Assembly: GCA_025057935.1 (NCBI GenBank)
Contig: JANWUW010000046.1
Coordinates: 1 to 64,000 of the forward strand
DNA from: Thermoflexales bacterium
Lineage (GTDB): Bacteria; Chloroflexota; Anaerolineae; J036; Brachytrichaceae
Direction of reading: 5' to 3'
DNA length: 64,000 nucleotides
The notes under the pieces are model-generated. The model made no database searches and had not been told where the DNA came from. It saw only the letters and a list, made by a program, of their open reading frames with translations. Positions 35,706-43,664 of this stretch are shown here, one piece after another (positions within the stretch are counted from its first letter, which is position 1; each line of letters opens with the position of its first letter). Made by a program: the position numbers and the translations under genes.

Positions 35706-37359
35706 CGTGGTTCAGAGCCTCCAACACTTGCCGCACTAACGCGGGGGGAGCCTCATCGAGCAATACGTCACCGGGCGCACGCAGCAACACGAAGCGCAGC
35801 CGACCTCCTCGGCGCTTCTTATCTTGCCACATGAACGCGTGCACTGCCTCGGCATCGAACAACGAATTGCCGATGAGCGTTTGCACTTCGCGCGATGCAG
35901 TTGGCAAACCCACAGCGCGCAGCAGCGCGATACCCTCTTCGACGAGTTGAGCCGTGCATAACCCCATAGCGTTGGACAAGCGAAGCGCGCACACGAGCCC
36001 TAGCGCCACCGCCTCACCGTGCTTCAGGCGGTACTGGCTCCACGCCTCAAGGGCGTGGGCAAACGTGTGTCCGAGATTGAGCCAAGCGCGCTTGTCATGC
36101 TCCTCGAAGGGATCTTCCTGCACGATAGCGCGTTTGAGCTGAATTGCATCGGCAAGCAGCGGCAGCAATCGGTCAAGATCGCCTGGATGCAAGCCGTCGT
36201 GCAGCAGCGTCTCTCGGAGGCGCGCGTATGCCTCGCCGCCTGCGATAAAAGCCGCCTTAATGATTTCCGCCATCCCGCAGCGCCATTCTCGCGCTGGCAA
36301 TGTGTGGAGCATGCCCAAATCAGCCACGACCAGATCTGGCTGCTTGAACGCGCCCACGAGGTTTTTCCCGAAGGGCATGTCGATGCCCACCTTGCCGCCG
36401 ATGCTTGCATCAGCCATAGCCAACAAAGAAGTGGGCACTTGAACGAAAGGAACGCCGCGCAGAAAGGTCGCTGCCGCAAATCCTGCAGCATCACCCACTA
36501 CACCGCCGCCTAATGCGATCACTGCGCTGCGGCGCTCCATGCCTTGCTTGCTGAAGGCATGGTACATTGCTTCCACGTGCGCGAGTGTCTTGGATTCCTC
36601 GCCAGCGGGCATCACATGCACAAACGACTGAATGCCGACCTCTTGCAACGCTGCCTGTGCCCGTGCTGCATAGTGTGCGCCTACTTGATCGTCCGTGACG
36701 ATGGCAAAAGGAGCATGCCATCCACGACCAGCAACAAGATAGCCGAGCGAATCCAACACCCCGTCACCCAGCACGACAGCGTAGTGAGCATGCGCTCTTG
36801 GGATATTCACTGGGATTCGCATCCACTCGCGACGGTAGATAGCACATACGCGGTCGGCAACCTGTTCGGGAGAAAGCGCTGTCGTGTCCACATGGTAAGG
36901 CAGCGCAGCGTAGTGAGAGGCGCGCTCGCGCAGCAGATTTCGGATCGTGGCAAGCGGGTCGGACGTGCGCAGCAGAGGGCGCGCCTCTCCAGCGTGTTCA
37001 CCACCGACTCGCGCGAACACCACCTCGGGCGCAGCCGTTAAGCACACGCCAACTGCATTGTCCAGCAGCCTCGCGCGCGCTTCGGCATCCATCATCATGC
37101 CGCCACCAGTGGCAATGACCGCGCCTTGCTGCGCCGCTAGGCGTGCCGCAAGCTGGCGCTCCAACCAGCGAAAATGTGCCTCGCCGCGCCGTGCGAAGAT
37201 CTCCGCGATGGGCATGCCTTCTTCTTGCTCGATGATGGCGTCTGTGTCGAAGAAGGGCAAGCCAAGCTGAGCTGCACACAGCCGCCCCACAGTGCTTTTG
37301 CCTGTGCCCATGAATCCGCCGATCACGAGGTTGCGCAGCGGCAGACGGCGCTCAGCCAT
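35695..37359 (-). CDS. aroKB: Bifunctional shikimate kinase/3-dehydroquinate synthase
   Basis: Fusion of two shikimate pathway enzymes in 554 residues. The kinase domain (about 1-170) has GGFMGTGKSTVGR, DTDAIIEQEEG and VIATGGGMMM, with the lid at EARPLLR. The synthase domain (about 180-545) has ALGGGVVGDAAGFAAATFLRGVPFVQVPTSLLAMADASIGGK and the zinc ligands in MAEIIKAAF, NLGHTFAHALE and LKHGEAVALGLV. With aroQ downstream it forms a three-activity aro operon. Confidence 0.93.
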   Translation of the reverse strand: MAERRLPLRNLVIGGFMGTGKSTVGRLCAAQLGLPFFDTDAIIEQEEGMPIAEIFARRGEAHFRWLERQLAARLAAQQGAVIATGGGMMMDAEARARLLDNAVGVCLTAAPEVVFARVGGEHAGEARPLLRTSDPLATIRNLLRERASHYAALPYHVDTTALSPEQVADRVCAIYRREWMRIPVNIPRAHAHYAVVLGDGVLDSLGYLVAGRGWHAPFAIVTDDQVGAHYAARAQAALQEVGIQSFVHVMPAGEESKTLAHVEAMYHAFSKQGMERRSAVIALGGGVVGDAAGFAAATFLRGVPFVQVPTSLLAMADASIGGKVGIDMPFGKNLVGAFKQPDLVVADLGMLHTLPAREWRCGMAEIIKAAFIAGGEAYARLRETLLHDGLHPGDLDRLLPLLADAIQLKRAIVQEDPFEEHDKRAWLNLGHTFAHALEAWSQYRLKHGEAVALGLVCALRLSNAMGLCTAQLVEEGIALLRAVGLPTASREVQTLIGNSLFDAEAVHAFMWQDKKRRGGRLRFVLLRAPGDVLLDEAPPALVRQVLEALNHDDV

Positions 37360-37404
37360 TGTTCGAATTGTAGCGGCAGCAAACTACGTACAATCCGCGC
37401 GCAC

Positions 37405-38427
37405 ATGGAGCTTGAGCGCTTTTGGGAAGATCTTTTCAGCGAGGAAACCCTTCGCGTGCGCCGTGCCTGGCGCGCGCTAAGTGCGGAAGAACAATCAGCC
37501 GTGCGCGGCTTCCTCGCGCGCGTGAGTACTGATGAGACGCGCATAGTGGAGCAGCGCCGCGCTGCCGCGGTCGCGCTTCAGGTTATAGAAGACGAGACGC
37601 GTTACGCCATGCTCCCGTTGCCCGAACACGCGCTCCACTTTGCGCGTGCCCTTGCGCGTCAAGTTGGTTTGCAGTTGAAAGCAGCGCTTGGGCAAGCAGA
37701 AGTAACCCAGAAGCATGATGGCACTTTGCTCACCCCTTATGACCTGCGTGCCGACGCCACCCTACGTGCTGCTATTTCCGAGGCATACCCTGATCATGCA
37801 GTGCTCTCCGAGGAGAGTGAGCATGTGTGGCGAGGGCAAGAGTGGTGCTGGGTGATCGATCCCATTGACGGCACGACAAACTTCGCGTGGGGCTTGCCAA
37901 CATGGGGCGTGCTGATTGCGCTTCTCCACCGCGGCGTGCCCGTGCTAGGTGTGGCAGAGTTCCCCCTCCTGGGTGAACAATACTCAGCTGTGCGTGGCAT
38001 TGACGCATGGTTGAATGGCGCGCCGATTCGAGTCTTGTCACTTTCCCTCGAATCACCAAAGCCTGAACACCTCTTCGCCTGCTGCACGCGCAGCTTGAAG
38101 CGGGGTATGCCGGACGTGCGTGCCAAGCTGCGCGTGCTTGGCTCAACAGCTTACAACATTGCTTCTGTGGCTCGCGGCGCTTGCGTAGGTAGCTTTGATC
38201 TCACTGTGCACGTCTGGGATGTCGCTGCAGTTTGGCCTCTGATCGTTGAAGCCGGCGGCTTTCTATCCACATCATTGCCGCAACCCCTTTTTCCCCTGCG
38301 CGAAAACGTAGACTACAGCGGCGTGGAGTTCTCTGTGCTCGCTGCGTGTTCCCTTCCAATGCACAACTGGCTCGCTGCTCGCTTTGAGTTGCCGCCACTT
38401 GCCTCAAAGCTCCCCGAGCTGAGCTAA
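37405..38427 (+). CDS. Inositol-monophosphatase-family protein with N-terminal extension
   Basis: The C-terminal 250 residues match inositol/histidinol phosphatases: VTQKHDGTLLTPYDLRADATLRAAI, LSEESEH, VIDPIDGTTNFAWGLP (metal site), and VHVWDVAAVWPLIVEAGG. Metal ligands are intact. The first 85 or so residues (MELERFWEDLFSEETL...) are helical and not part of the enzyme fold; many relatives begin near residue 80. Substrate not determinable. Its end overlaps ksgA convergently by 24 bases. Confidence 0.85.
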   Translation: MELERFWEDLFSEETLRVRRAWRALSAEEQSAVRGFLARVSTDETRIVEQRRAAAVALQVIEDETRYAMLPLPEHALHFARALARQVGLQLKAALGQAEVTQKHDGTLLTPYDLRADATLRAAISEAYPDHAVLSEESEHVWRGQEWCWVIDPIDGTTNFAWGLPTWGVLIALLHRGVPVLGVAEFPLLGEQYSAVRGIDAWLNGAPIRVLSLSLESPKPEHLFACCTRSLKRGMPDVRAKLRVLGSTAYNIASVARGACVGSFDLTVHVWDVAAVWPLIVEAGGFLSTSLPQPLFPLRENVDYSGVEFSVLAACSLPMHNWLAARFELPPLASKLPELS

Positions 38428-39222
38428 CCTAGCCCATTCCTCCAGGCTTAACGTCTCTGCGCGACGCTCAGGATCTACGCCCACGCGAACAAGTAACTCC
38501 CTGACCTTCTCCTTAGGCTGACCAAGTGCTGTGGCGATCGCGTTGGCAAGCTGCTTGCGCGGCTGGCTGAAGCCAGCCCGCACCCACCCGAAGAAGCGAG
38601 CCTCATCAAGGTGGGCAAAGCGCCGATGAGGGCGCAAGCGTATGACCGCCGAGGTCACCTGAGGTCGTGGGAAGAAGTGGTGCGGGGGAATGCGGAAGAG
38701 AAGCTCTGGGTCTGCGTAGAACTGGACGCTCACCCCAAGCAGGCTCATCGCTGGTGGCCGTGCAACGATGCGCTCAGCGACTTCCGCTTGAACAGTGAGC
38801 ACGATTAGGTCGAAGAAAGCAGCTTGCTGCAAAATCTGGCGGATTGCGGTCGATGTTATGTAATAAGGTAGATTTGCAACCACACGAAAGTGCAACAAGC
38901 TGGGGGAAAACTTATTCGCTACTTCCCGACACAAGGCAGCAAGGTCGAGCGCTCGCACATCGGCTTGCATGAGGTAGAGATGCTGTGCTGAGAGAAACCG
39001 ACGCTGCAAGAGTTGAACTGCGCGCGGATCAATCTCAACGGCAACGACAAGCCCTGCTCGTTCAAGGAGCAAGCCCGTCAACATTCCGTCGCCAGGTCCT
39101 ATTTCCAGCACGACGTCATGCTTGCTAATTTCTGCTGCATCCACAATGCGCTGGGCGATTTGGCGACTGCGCAAGAAGTGCTGCCCTAAACGCTTGCGAG
39201 GCGTGAATGTGACTTCACTCAC
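38404..39222 (-). CDS. rsmA: 16S rRNA dimethyladenosine transferase
   Basis: Dimethylates two adjacent adenines near the 3' end of 16S rRNA (KsgA). 272 residues. RKRLGQHFLRSRQIAQRIVDAA, EIGPGDGMLTGLLLE (SAM motif I), VEIDPRAV, VVANLPYYITS (NLPY catalytic motif), and the C-terminal FFPRPQVTSAVIRL and GFSQPRKQLANAI are all present. It lies 5 bases after the G5/3D protein gene, a neighbourhood like yabE-rnmV-ksgA in Bacillus. Confidence 0.95.
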   Translation of the reverse strand: MSEVTFTPRKRLGQHFLRSRQIAQRIVDAAEISKHDVVLEIGPGDGMLTGLLLERAGLVVAVEIDPRAVQLLQRRFLSAQHLYLMQADVRALDLAALCREVANKFSPSLLHFRVVANLPYYITSTAIRQILQQAAFFDLIVLTVQAEVAERIVARPPAMSLLGVSVQFYADPELLFRIPPHHFFPRPQVTSAVIRLRPHRRFAHLDEARFFGWVRAGFSQPRKQLANAIATALGQPKEKVRELLVRVGVDPERRAETLSLEEWARLAQLGEL

Positions 39223-39227
39223 TCAAC

Positions 39228-40676
39228 TCAGTTCAGGCGGTAACGGATGTTTTGGGGAACTGGGGGCAATAGATACACATCCACCCAGGCACGCCAGAGC
39301 CTGAGATTGCTGTCGTCGTAGCCGAGATCGATGCGTTTACCAATGATGGCGCTCCCAGTATCACAAGCTAGCCCTTGACCGTAGCCAGGGACGTAGACAT
39401 TTGTGCCCAAGGGAATCACACGCGGGTCAACCGCAACAATGCCGAAGCGCATGGGCTGACCACATCGTGTGCGACCGTACCATGGTGAGCTGCGCGGCAC
39501 CCCTGCTGTGCTGGCTGAGTATGAGGTCGCAAACATGCGAAGCTTTCGCCAATACTGGAGGGGACCGTTTGGAGTCTCGAGGGTGCGGATCACCACCTTT
39601 GTGCCGTACTTGTAAATGCGCGGAAGCGGAGGACGGGCGACAAAATCCGCGACCAGCTCGCTACGGACCTCTAAGCCGTCCTCCAAAGTAACTAAGCTGC
39701 GACGCTCACGTATCCCAGGCACACCTTCCTGCGCCAGCACCTCAGTATCCAGCTCCAATTCGGGATCTGGTTCCCAGAGCGTCTCGAAAGGAATCGGTGT
39801 TTGCTGAACGCGAAGTTCGCGCTGAACGCGCACCACGCGAATTTGCATGTCTGGCTGGACTGGTGTGGAGAGCGAAGGTATGGCGTAATCCTCACCGATC
39901 AACGCTATGCCCATTTCAGCAAGCACATCTTCTACTTTGGGCTGGAGGGTGCGTGTACGGATTGGGCGCCCGTCCACCCAGAGGGTTACCGGCTTAGCAC
40001 GCTCGAGGATGATCTCCATGTTTGGGCGAATGGGGCTGCTTAATGAGGGCTTCACTGCATCGGCAAGGTAAACCACATAGCCAGCCTCGAGCAGTGCCTC
40101 ACCCACGGTGTGTGCTGCTGTTTTTATTCGCTGCTCACTACCTCCTATCTCACGGATGACCACGGGCACACCTCGGCGTACCACAACCTCAGCGTCCACT
40201 GTGCCATCATTCTTTGCCTGGGCAGGCAATCTCTCCTCGAAGCGACCATTTATGCGCACCGCGTCATCCACGCTAAGAACCAAACCAACTTCGGCGAGAA
40301 GATCGCGCACATTTGTGTGCTGGGTGCGCAGCAGCCGTGGTGCTTCCTCGTCAATTTGAAGGCGAATTAGGCGCGCGCGCTGGATGACGACCTGAGCGTC
40401 CCGAGACACCGAAGCAGATGGAGGCGGCAAAACGCGATCTTCGGGATGAAGCGCAACACCCGCCTCACGCAATACGCCTTCGATGGTGGGCTGAAGGGTG
40501 CGCAGCTCGATCACACGTGCGCCGTCAACGATGCGTACGGGCTTCAGTGAGCTGAGGTAGCTAAGAGCAAGAAGCGCCAGCAAGCCAGCCAGGACGAGGA
40601 GAGAGAGCCATCCGCGCCGCTGAAAAGTCAAAACAGTCGCAGCAGCCAACCGTCTCAACTCACCTGCTAACGTCAT
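39228..40676 (-). CDS. YabE/Rpf-like cell-wall protein with DUF348, G5 and 3D domains
   Basis: Secreted cell-wall protein of about 482 residues. An N-terminal membrane anchor (WLSLLVLAGLLALLALSYL) precedes three DUF348 repeats (VIELRTLQPTIEGVLREAGVAL; RLLRTQHTNVRDLLAEVGLVL; IRTRTLQPKVEDVLAEMGIAL), a G5 domain (GIRERRSLVTLEDGLEVRSELV) and a C-terminal 3D domain (MFATSYSAS, GIVAVDPRVIPLGTNVYVPGYG, DTGSAIIGKRIDLGY), with the three conserved Asp of a lytic transglycosylase-like fold. The start is uncertain: ATG 40676 lies 8 bases after the SRP RNA and has no clear ribosome site; TTG 40658 is possible. Confidence 0.87.
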   Translation of the reverse strand: MTLAGELRRLAAATVLTFQRRGWLSLLVLAGLLALLALSYLSSLKPVRIVDGARVIELRTLQPTIEGVLREAGVALHPEDRVLPPPSASVSRDAQVVIQRARLIRLQIDEEAPRLLRTQHTNVRDLLAEVGLVLSVDDAVRINGRFEERLPAQAKNDGTVDAEVVVRRGVPVVIREIGGSEQRIKTAAHTVGEALLEAGYVVYLADAVKPSLSSPIRPNMEIILERAKPVTLWVDGRPIRTRTLQPKVEDVLAEMGIALIGEDYAIPSLSTPVQPDMQIRVVRVQRELRVQQTPIPFETLWEPDPELELDTEVLAQEGVPGIRERRSLVTLEDGLEVRSELVADFVARPPLPRIYKYGTKVVIRTLETPNGPLQYWRKLRMFATSYSASTAGVPRSSPWYGRTRCGQPMRFGIVAVDPRVIPLGTNVYVPGYGQGLACDTGSAIIGKRIDLGYDDSNLRLWRAWVDVYLLPPVPQNIRYRLN

Positions 40677-40683
40677 GTTGGGC

Positions 40684-40779
40684 TGCCGGGCGACCTGCAG
40701 CGCCCAAAGGGAGTGCCTTACCGTTGCTTCCTTCCGGACCTGGCGGGGTTCGGCAGCCTTTGCCGTGCAGGACCCGGCA
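40684..40779 (-). ncRNA. ffs: Small signal recognition particle RNA (4.5S type)
   Basis: On the minus strand the segment contains GAACCCCGCCAGGTCC, then GGAAGGAAGCAACGGTAAG, the conserved Ffh-binding domain of bacterial SRP RNA with its GGAA tetraloop and asymmetric loop. The ends pair: TGCCGGG-CCTGCA at the 5' side with TGCAGG-CCCGGCA at the 3' side, giving a hairpin of about 96 nt without an Alu domain. The exact ends are inferred from this pairing. Confidence 0.92.
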
Positions 40780-40788
40780 TTAGCAGAC

Positions 40789-40816
40789 ATGATAGCATGT
40801 GATAGGATAGTAGCAA
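40789..40816 (-). promoter_or_regulatory. Promoter for the SRP RNA
   Basis: Reading the minus strand, TTGCTA (40811-40816) and TATCAT (40789-40794) are separated by 16 bases and end about 10 bases before the predicted RNA 5' end. This fits a housekeeping-sigma promoter. The same 40 bases also lie directly upstream of the divergent tRNA-Arg gene. Confidence 0.6.
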
Positions 40817-40819
40817 CGG

Positions 40820-40893
40820 GCGCCCATAGCTCAATTGGATAGAGCACTTGACTTCGGATCAAGGGGTTGTGGGTTCGAGTCCTGCTGGGCGCG
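40820..40893 (+). tRNA. tRNA-Arg (anticodon TCG)
   Basis: A full cloverleaf of 74 bases: acceptor GCGCCCA pairs with TGGGCGC, the D arm is AGCTCAATTGGATAGAGC, the anticodon stem CTTGA/TCAAG holds loop CTTCGGA with anticodon TCG, and the T arm contains GGTTCGAGTCC. It reads CGA and probably other CGN codons. CCA is not encoded. Confidence 0.95.
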
Positions 40894-40903
40894 CTTTACG
40901 GGG

Positions 40904-40919
40904 TGTTTCACGTGAAACA
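40904..40919. other. parS centromere-like site 1
   Basis: Perfect 16-base palindrome TGTTTCACGTGAAACA, identical to the consensus chromosomal parS bound by ParB. Located 10 bases after the tRNA-Arg gene. Confidence 0.9.
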
Positions 40920-40960
40920 CAAATTCTCGCTCCCCTAAAGTGCTTCTTACATGAGGCACA

Positions 40961-40976
40961 TGTTTCACGTGAAACA
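40961..40976. other. parS centromere-like site 2
   Basis: Second perfect TGTTTCACGTGAAACA palindrome, 57 bases from the first, and 27 bases before the ATG of the EAD7-domain gene. Paired parS sites strongly suggest a ParB nucleation point. Confidence 0.9.
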
Positions 40977-41003
40977 GTCTCGAAGTCCTGGGAGAGCTTC
41001 TCA

Positions 41004-41999
41004 ATGAACGACCCGGCAACTGCGAAACTTCGTGAGCTTCTCCTTGCAGAGTTCACAGAAGCTGAGCTTGTGCAACTGTGCAAGGAGCTGGGTCTTAACT
41101 ACGAAGCATTGCCTGGCATCGGAACCTTCGGGAAAACACGTGCCCTTATCGAAGAAGCACGGGTACAAGGCAAGCTCAGATTGCTTCAAAGACGCGTGCG
41201 CGACCTAAGACCGCTCGCTTATCTGCAGTCTGGCATCCCTACCGAAGACTCTGGGCTTCAGAATCTTCCACCTCCTTCGCAGCGTTCTTTCCCTGCTGCA
41301 AGCAAGAGAACAACTGCTGTTCTTATCCTTTTCATTGGAGCTGCAGTAGCAGTTGTTAGCGGGCTAGTTCTGTTACAACCTTCCCCGTCTCCCCTTATGA
41401 TGGACTCAGCAACGCAACCCGGCGCTACTCCAGAGACCATTGCAACGAGCAATCCCCCTCTTCTTGCAGAGAGCCCAACCCCGCTCATTGCGGCTCTGCC
41501 CACCTCCTTACCTTCACCGACTCCTTATGCCTCCCCAACGCCAATGCCAACTCCAACCTCAGTGCCGACGGCTACACCTGAACTCGGGTTGCGTGATGCT
41601 CACCCTGCAGTCCGCGCAGTGTATGAGGCAAATGAGCGCCTCAGAGAGTTCTTCATAGGCAAAGAAGATTATCGCGCTCTAGAGTCCCAATGGTCCTCAT
41701 CACTCGTCGAGCGGTTGCGTAAGTTCGCAAATGAGCGTCTTTTGCGTCTGATGCGTCTCACTCCTGAGCAGCGCACTGCACTCAATGTCCAATTTAAATA
41801 CGTAAGGCCGCCTACCCTCGTTGACGAATTCGCAAGCGAAGCTGTGGTCTCTACACGCGAGTATTGGGAGTACACCACCTCGCTTAACACAGCACAGATA
41901 TGCGAGACGCGCGATTACTCTTACCGGCTGCGCAAAGAGGGAGATGGATATCGGATCTACGCTTACAACAGCCGATTGATTAGCTCACGCTGCAATTGA
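41004..41999 (+). CDS. EAD7-domain transmembrane protein
   Basis: The 331-residue protein begins with an effector-associated domain 7-like module (about 6-70: LRELLLAEFTEAELVQLC, ELGLNYEALPGIG, LIEEARVQGKL, DLRP). A membrane helix follows (AVLILFIGAAVAVVSGLVLLQ, about 108-128), then a Pro/Thr-rich PTPTP-like spacer (130-195). The C-terminal 135 residues (HPAVRAVYEANERLREFFIGKEDY...EGDGYRIYAYNSRLI) look like a SnoaL/ARC6-IMS-type fold outside the membrane. EAD modules usually tether conflict-system effectors; no effector is visible here. The start has GGGAG upstream. Confidence 0.72.
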   Translation: MNDPATAKLRELLLAEFTEAELVQLCKELGLNYEALPGIGTFGKTRALIEEARVQGKLRLLQRRVRDLRPLAYLQSGIPTEDSGLQNLPPPSQRSFPAASKRTTAVLILFIGAAVAVVSGLVLLQPSPSPLMMDSATQPGATPETIATSNPPLLAESPTPLIAALPTSLPSPTPYASPTPMPTPTSVPTATPELGLRDAHPAVRAVYEANERLREFFIGKEDYRALESQWSSSLVERLRKFANERLLRLMRLTPEQRTALNVQFKYVRPPTLVDEFASEAVVSTREYWEYTTSLNTAQICETRDYSYRLRKEGDGYRIYAYNSRLISSRCN

Positions 42000-42000
42000 G

Positions 42001-43083
42001 TCATGAGCTAACTGGAAGCTGGGATGTCTCGCCCTCACAAGTAAGCGCCTCAGCGATCACCCATCCCACCGCATCTCTCAGGCGAATGAGCAGCCAGCGC
42101 CCATCTTTACTTCGAGCAATCGCCTGAACCACGGCGTTGGGTGATAACGCGGTCACGCGCTGCGACTCCCTCGAAGGCGCAGTTCGCACATTTACGTTGG
42201 AGGCAGCCGTGACGCGGCAAGTCAACAAGCGTTGATTGTCTGCACCTGCTTTCGGAGTCGGCAGCGGCGTCACGTCGAGCACTGGCTGCGGCGCGAGAAG
42301 CAAGGTCAGCAGGTAGGGCGTCGCCTCTATTTCAACCTGCAGCGTCAGCGGCTCGTTGGGACGAAGCGCAATGCGAACTACCGGCATGTATCCCCCAACG
42401 GTTGGCTCCGGTATCGCTGTGGCAGCAGGAGTTTGAGCTGGAGAGATCGAGTCATGCGTCTCCACTGCTGTAGGTGAGAGCACTGGGCTTGGGAAAGGCG
42501 TTGGTGTGATCAAATTTGTCGGAGCAGCTGCGGTAGGAGAGGGTGCAGCTTGGGTGCTCGCTGGTGTCGGCAAACTTGCTTGTGCAACGACGATAGGCGT
42601 CGCAGTGGCGCGCGTCAGCAGTTGAGGGTCTGTGGGTTTTAGTTCGACAATGGGCACAGAACAACCTACGTTCTCAGTGGTGACCCATCCATAATCGCGC
42701 TCCTTGTTCCAACCGACTATCCACTTCGCGTTGCGAGTGCGACCGTAAACCGTAAAGACCTCGCGTGCCTGAAGTGTTGCCACCACCTCTGCTTCACTGC
42801 GAGGCTCGAGATGCATGGTTAGCGAGACGCGCGTGATGCATCGCGCAAACACAGGTGGTAGGTCAGGTGTTGGTGTCGGGGTAGGCGATGCTGTTGGGGT
42901 ATTGTCTTGCGCTGGTTCGTTTAGCTCTCCGCTAACAGCAGTTGCAGAAGCAACTGCTGTTAGGATGCGCTCCGCAGCACGACCTGCCCGCTCCGTCGTT
43001 CCAGGAGCACACGCACTCAAGGTCAGCACCCCAGCAGCTATAAGGCCTCTGCAGCGCAGCAGAATCAAGCGCAAAGAACACAT
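42001..43083 (-). CDS. SH3b-domain lipoprotein
   Basis: The 360-residue protein has a lipoprotein signal (GVLTLSAC) and two bacterial SH3 domains: about 82-142 (ITRVSLTMHLEPRSEAEVVATLQAREVFTVYG...YGWVTTENVGC) and near the end (VTAASNVNVRTAPSRESQRVTALSPNAVVQAIARSKDGRWLLIRLRDAVGWVIAEALTC). A long Pro/Thr/Ala linker separates them. Probably binds cell-wall or surface glycans. One base separates it from the convergent EAD7 gene. Confidence 0.8.
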   Translation of the reverse strand: MCSLRLILLRCRGLIAAGVLTLSACAPGTTERAGRAAERILTAVASATAVSGELNEPAQDNTPTASPTPTPTPDLPPVFARCITRVSLTMHLEPRSEAEVVATLQAREVFTVYGRTRNAKWIVGWNKERDYGWVTTENVGCSVPIVELKPTDPQLLTRATATPIVVAQASLPTPASTQAAPSPTAAAPTNLITPTPFPSPVLSPTAVETHDSISPAQTPAATAIPEPTVGGYMPVVRIALRPNEPLTLQVEIEATPYLLTLLLAPQPVLDVTPLPTPKAGADNQRLLTCRVTAASNVNVRTAPSRESQRVTALSPNAVVQAIARSKDGRWLLIRLRDAVGWVIAEALTCEGETSQLPVSS

Positions 43084-43110
43084 TGCAAGAAATGCAGCTC
43101 CGCCAGCGCT

Positions 43111-43497
43111 TTACCCAGTGAGCGCGATGCACTCAATCTCAACGAGCACGCCGCGTGGCAATCGCGCCACTTCTACCGTTGAGCGCGCTGGAGGGTTATG
43201 GGGGAAATAGGAAGCGTAGACCCCATTCATCAGCGCGAAGTCGTCAATGTCTTGCAGGAAGACCGTTGTTTTCACCACGCGATCAAGGCTGGAGCCAGCC
43301 GCTTCGAGCACCGCTTTAAGGTTTTGCAACACGCGATGTGTCTGCGCTTCGATGCCACCACTCACAACCTCGCCAGTTTCAGGATCGATAGGGATCTGAC
43401 CTGAGCAAAACACAAACCCATGCGCCACGATGGCTTGTGAGTAGGGGCCGATCGCCTTCGGAGCATTCAGCGTCTGGACGACTTGTTTGTTGCTCAT
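43111..43497 (-). CDS. ridA: RidA/YjgF family deaminase
   Basis: Hydrolyses reactive enamine/imine intermediates such as 2-aminoacrylate. 128 residues with the full pattern: [68 protein letters not shown], including the catalytic Arg. A GGAGG site sits just upstream. It is 27 bases upstream of the SH3b lipoprotein gene. Confidence 0.93.
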   Translation of the reverse strand: MSNKQVVQTLNAPKAIGPYSQAIVAHGFVFCSGQIPIDPETGEVVSGGIEAQTHRVLQNLKAVLEAAGSSLDRVVKTTVFLQDIDDFALMNGVYASYFPHNPPARSTVEVARLPRGVLVEIECIALTG

Positions 43498-43511
43498 CCG
43501 GGCCTCCGGCG

Positions 43512-43616
43512 CTAAGGAGTGACAGGTAGTATGGCAGAAGCTATCATGCTAAGCACCAGCGCGGTTACAACTACAACACCCAATGCTGCTGCAAGGCGTC
43601 GATTCTTCACGCGCAT
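43512..43616 (-). CDS. Possible 34-residue membrane peptide
   Basis: ATG at 43616, TAG at 43512. The peptide has a basic start (MRVKNRR) and one hydrophobic stretch of about 24 residues ([21 protein letters not shown]-like), typical of a small membrane protein. There is no clear ribosome site. It lies just upstream of ridA, so it could be a small co-transcribed gene or chance. Confidence 0.3.
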   Translation of the reverse strand: MRVKNRRLAAALGVVVVTALVLSMIASAILPVTP

Positions 43617-43664
43617 GATCGCATTGTAGTGGTAGAAGCAAGGTCACTTGTTATGTAGTAAGCC

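Noticed and set aside
39228-40862. Long frame of 544 codons running from the G5/3D protein through the SRP RNA
   Set aside because: The first 62 codons cover the SRP RNA and its promoter and have no protein similarity; the family match begins at about 40676.
40848-41003. N-terminal extension of the EAD7 protein through the tRNA-Arg gene and parS sites
   Set aside because: The extension translates structural RNA and palindromes; ATG 41004 has a ribosome site and starts the conserved domain.
42001-43083. Low-complexity TPTP repeats as a genomic repeat element
   Set aside because: They are in-frame Pro/Thr linkers of surface proteins, also seen in the EAD7 and LCP proteins, not DNA repeats.
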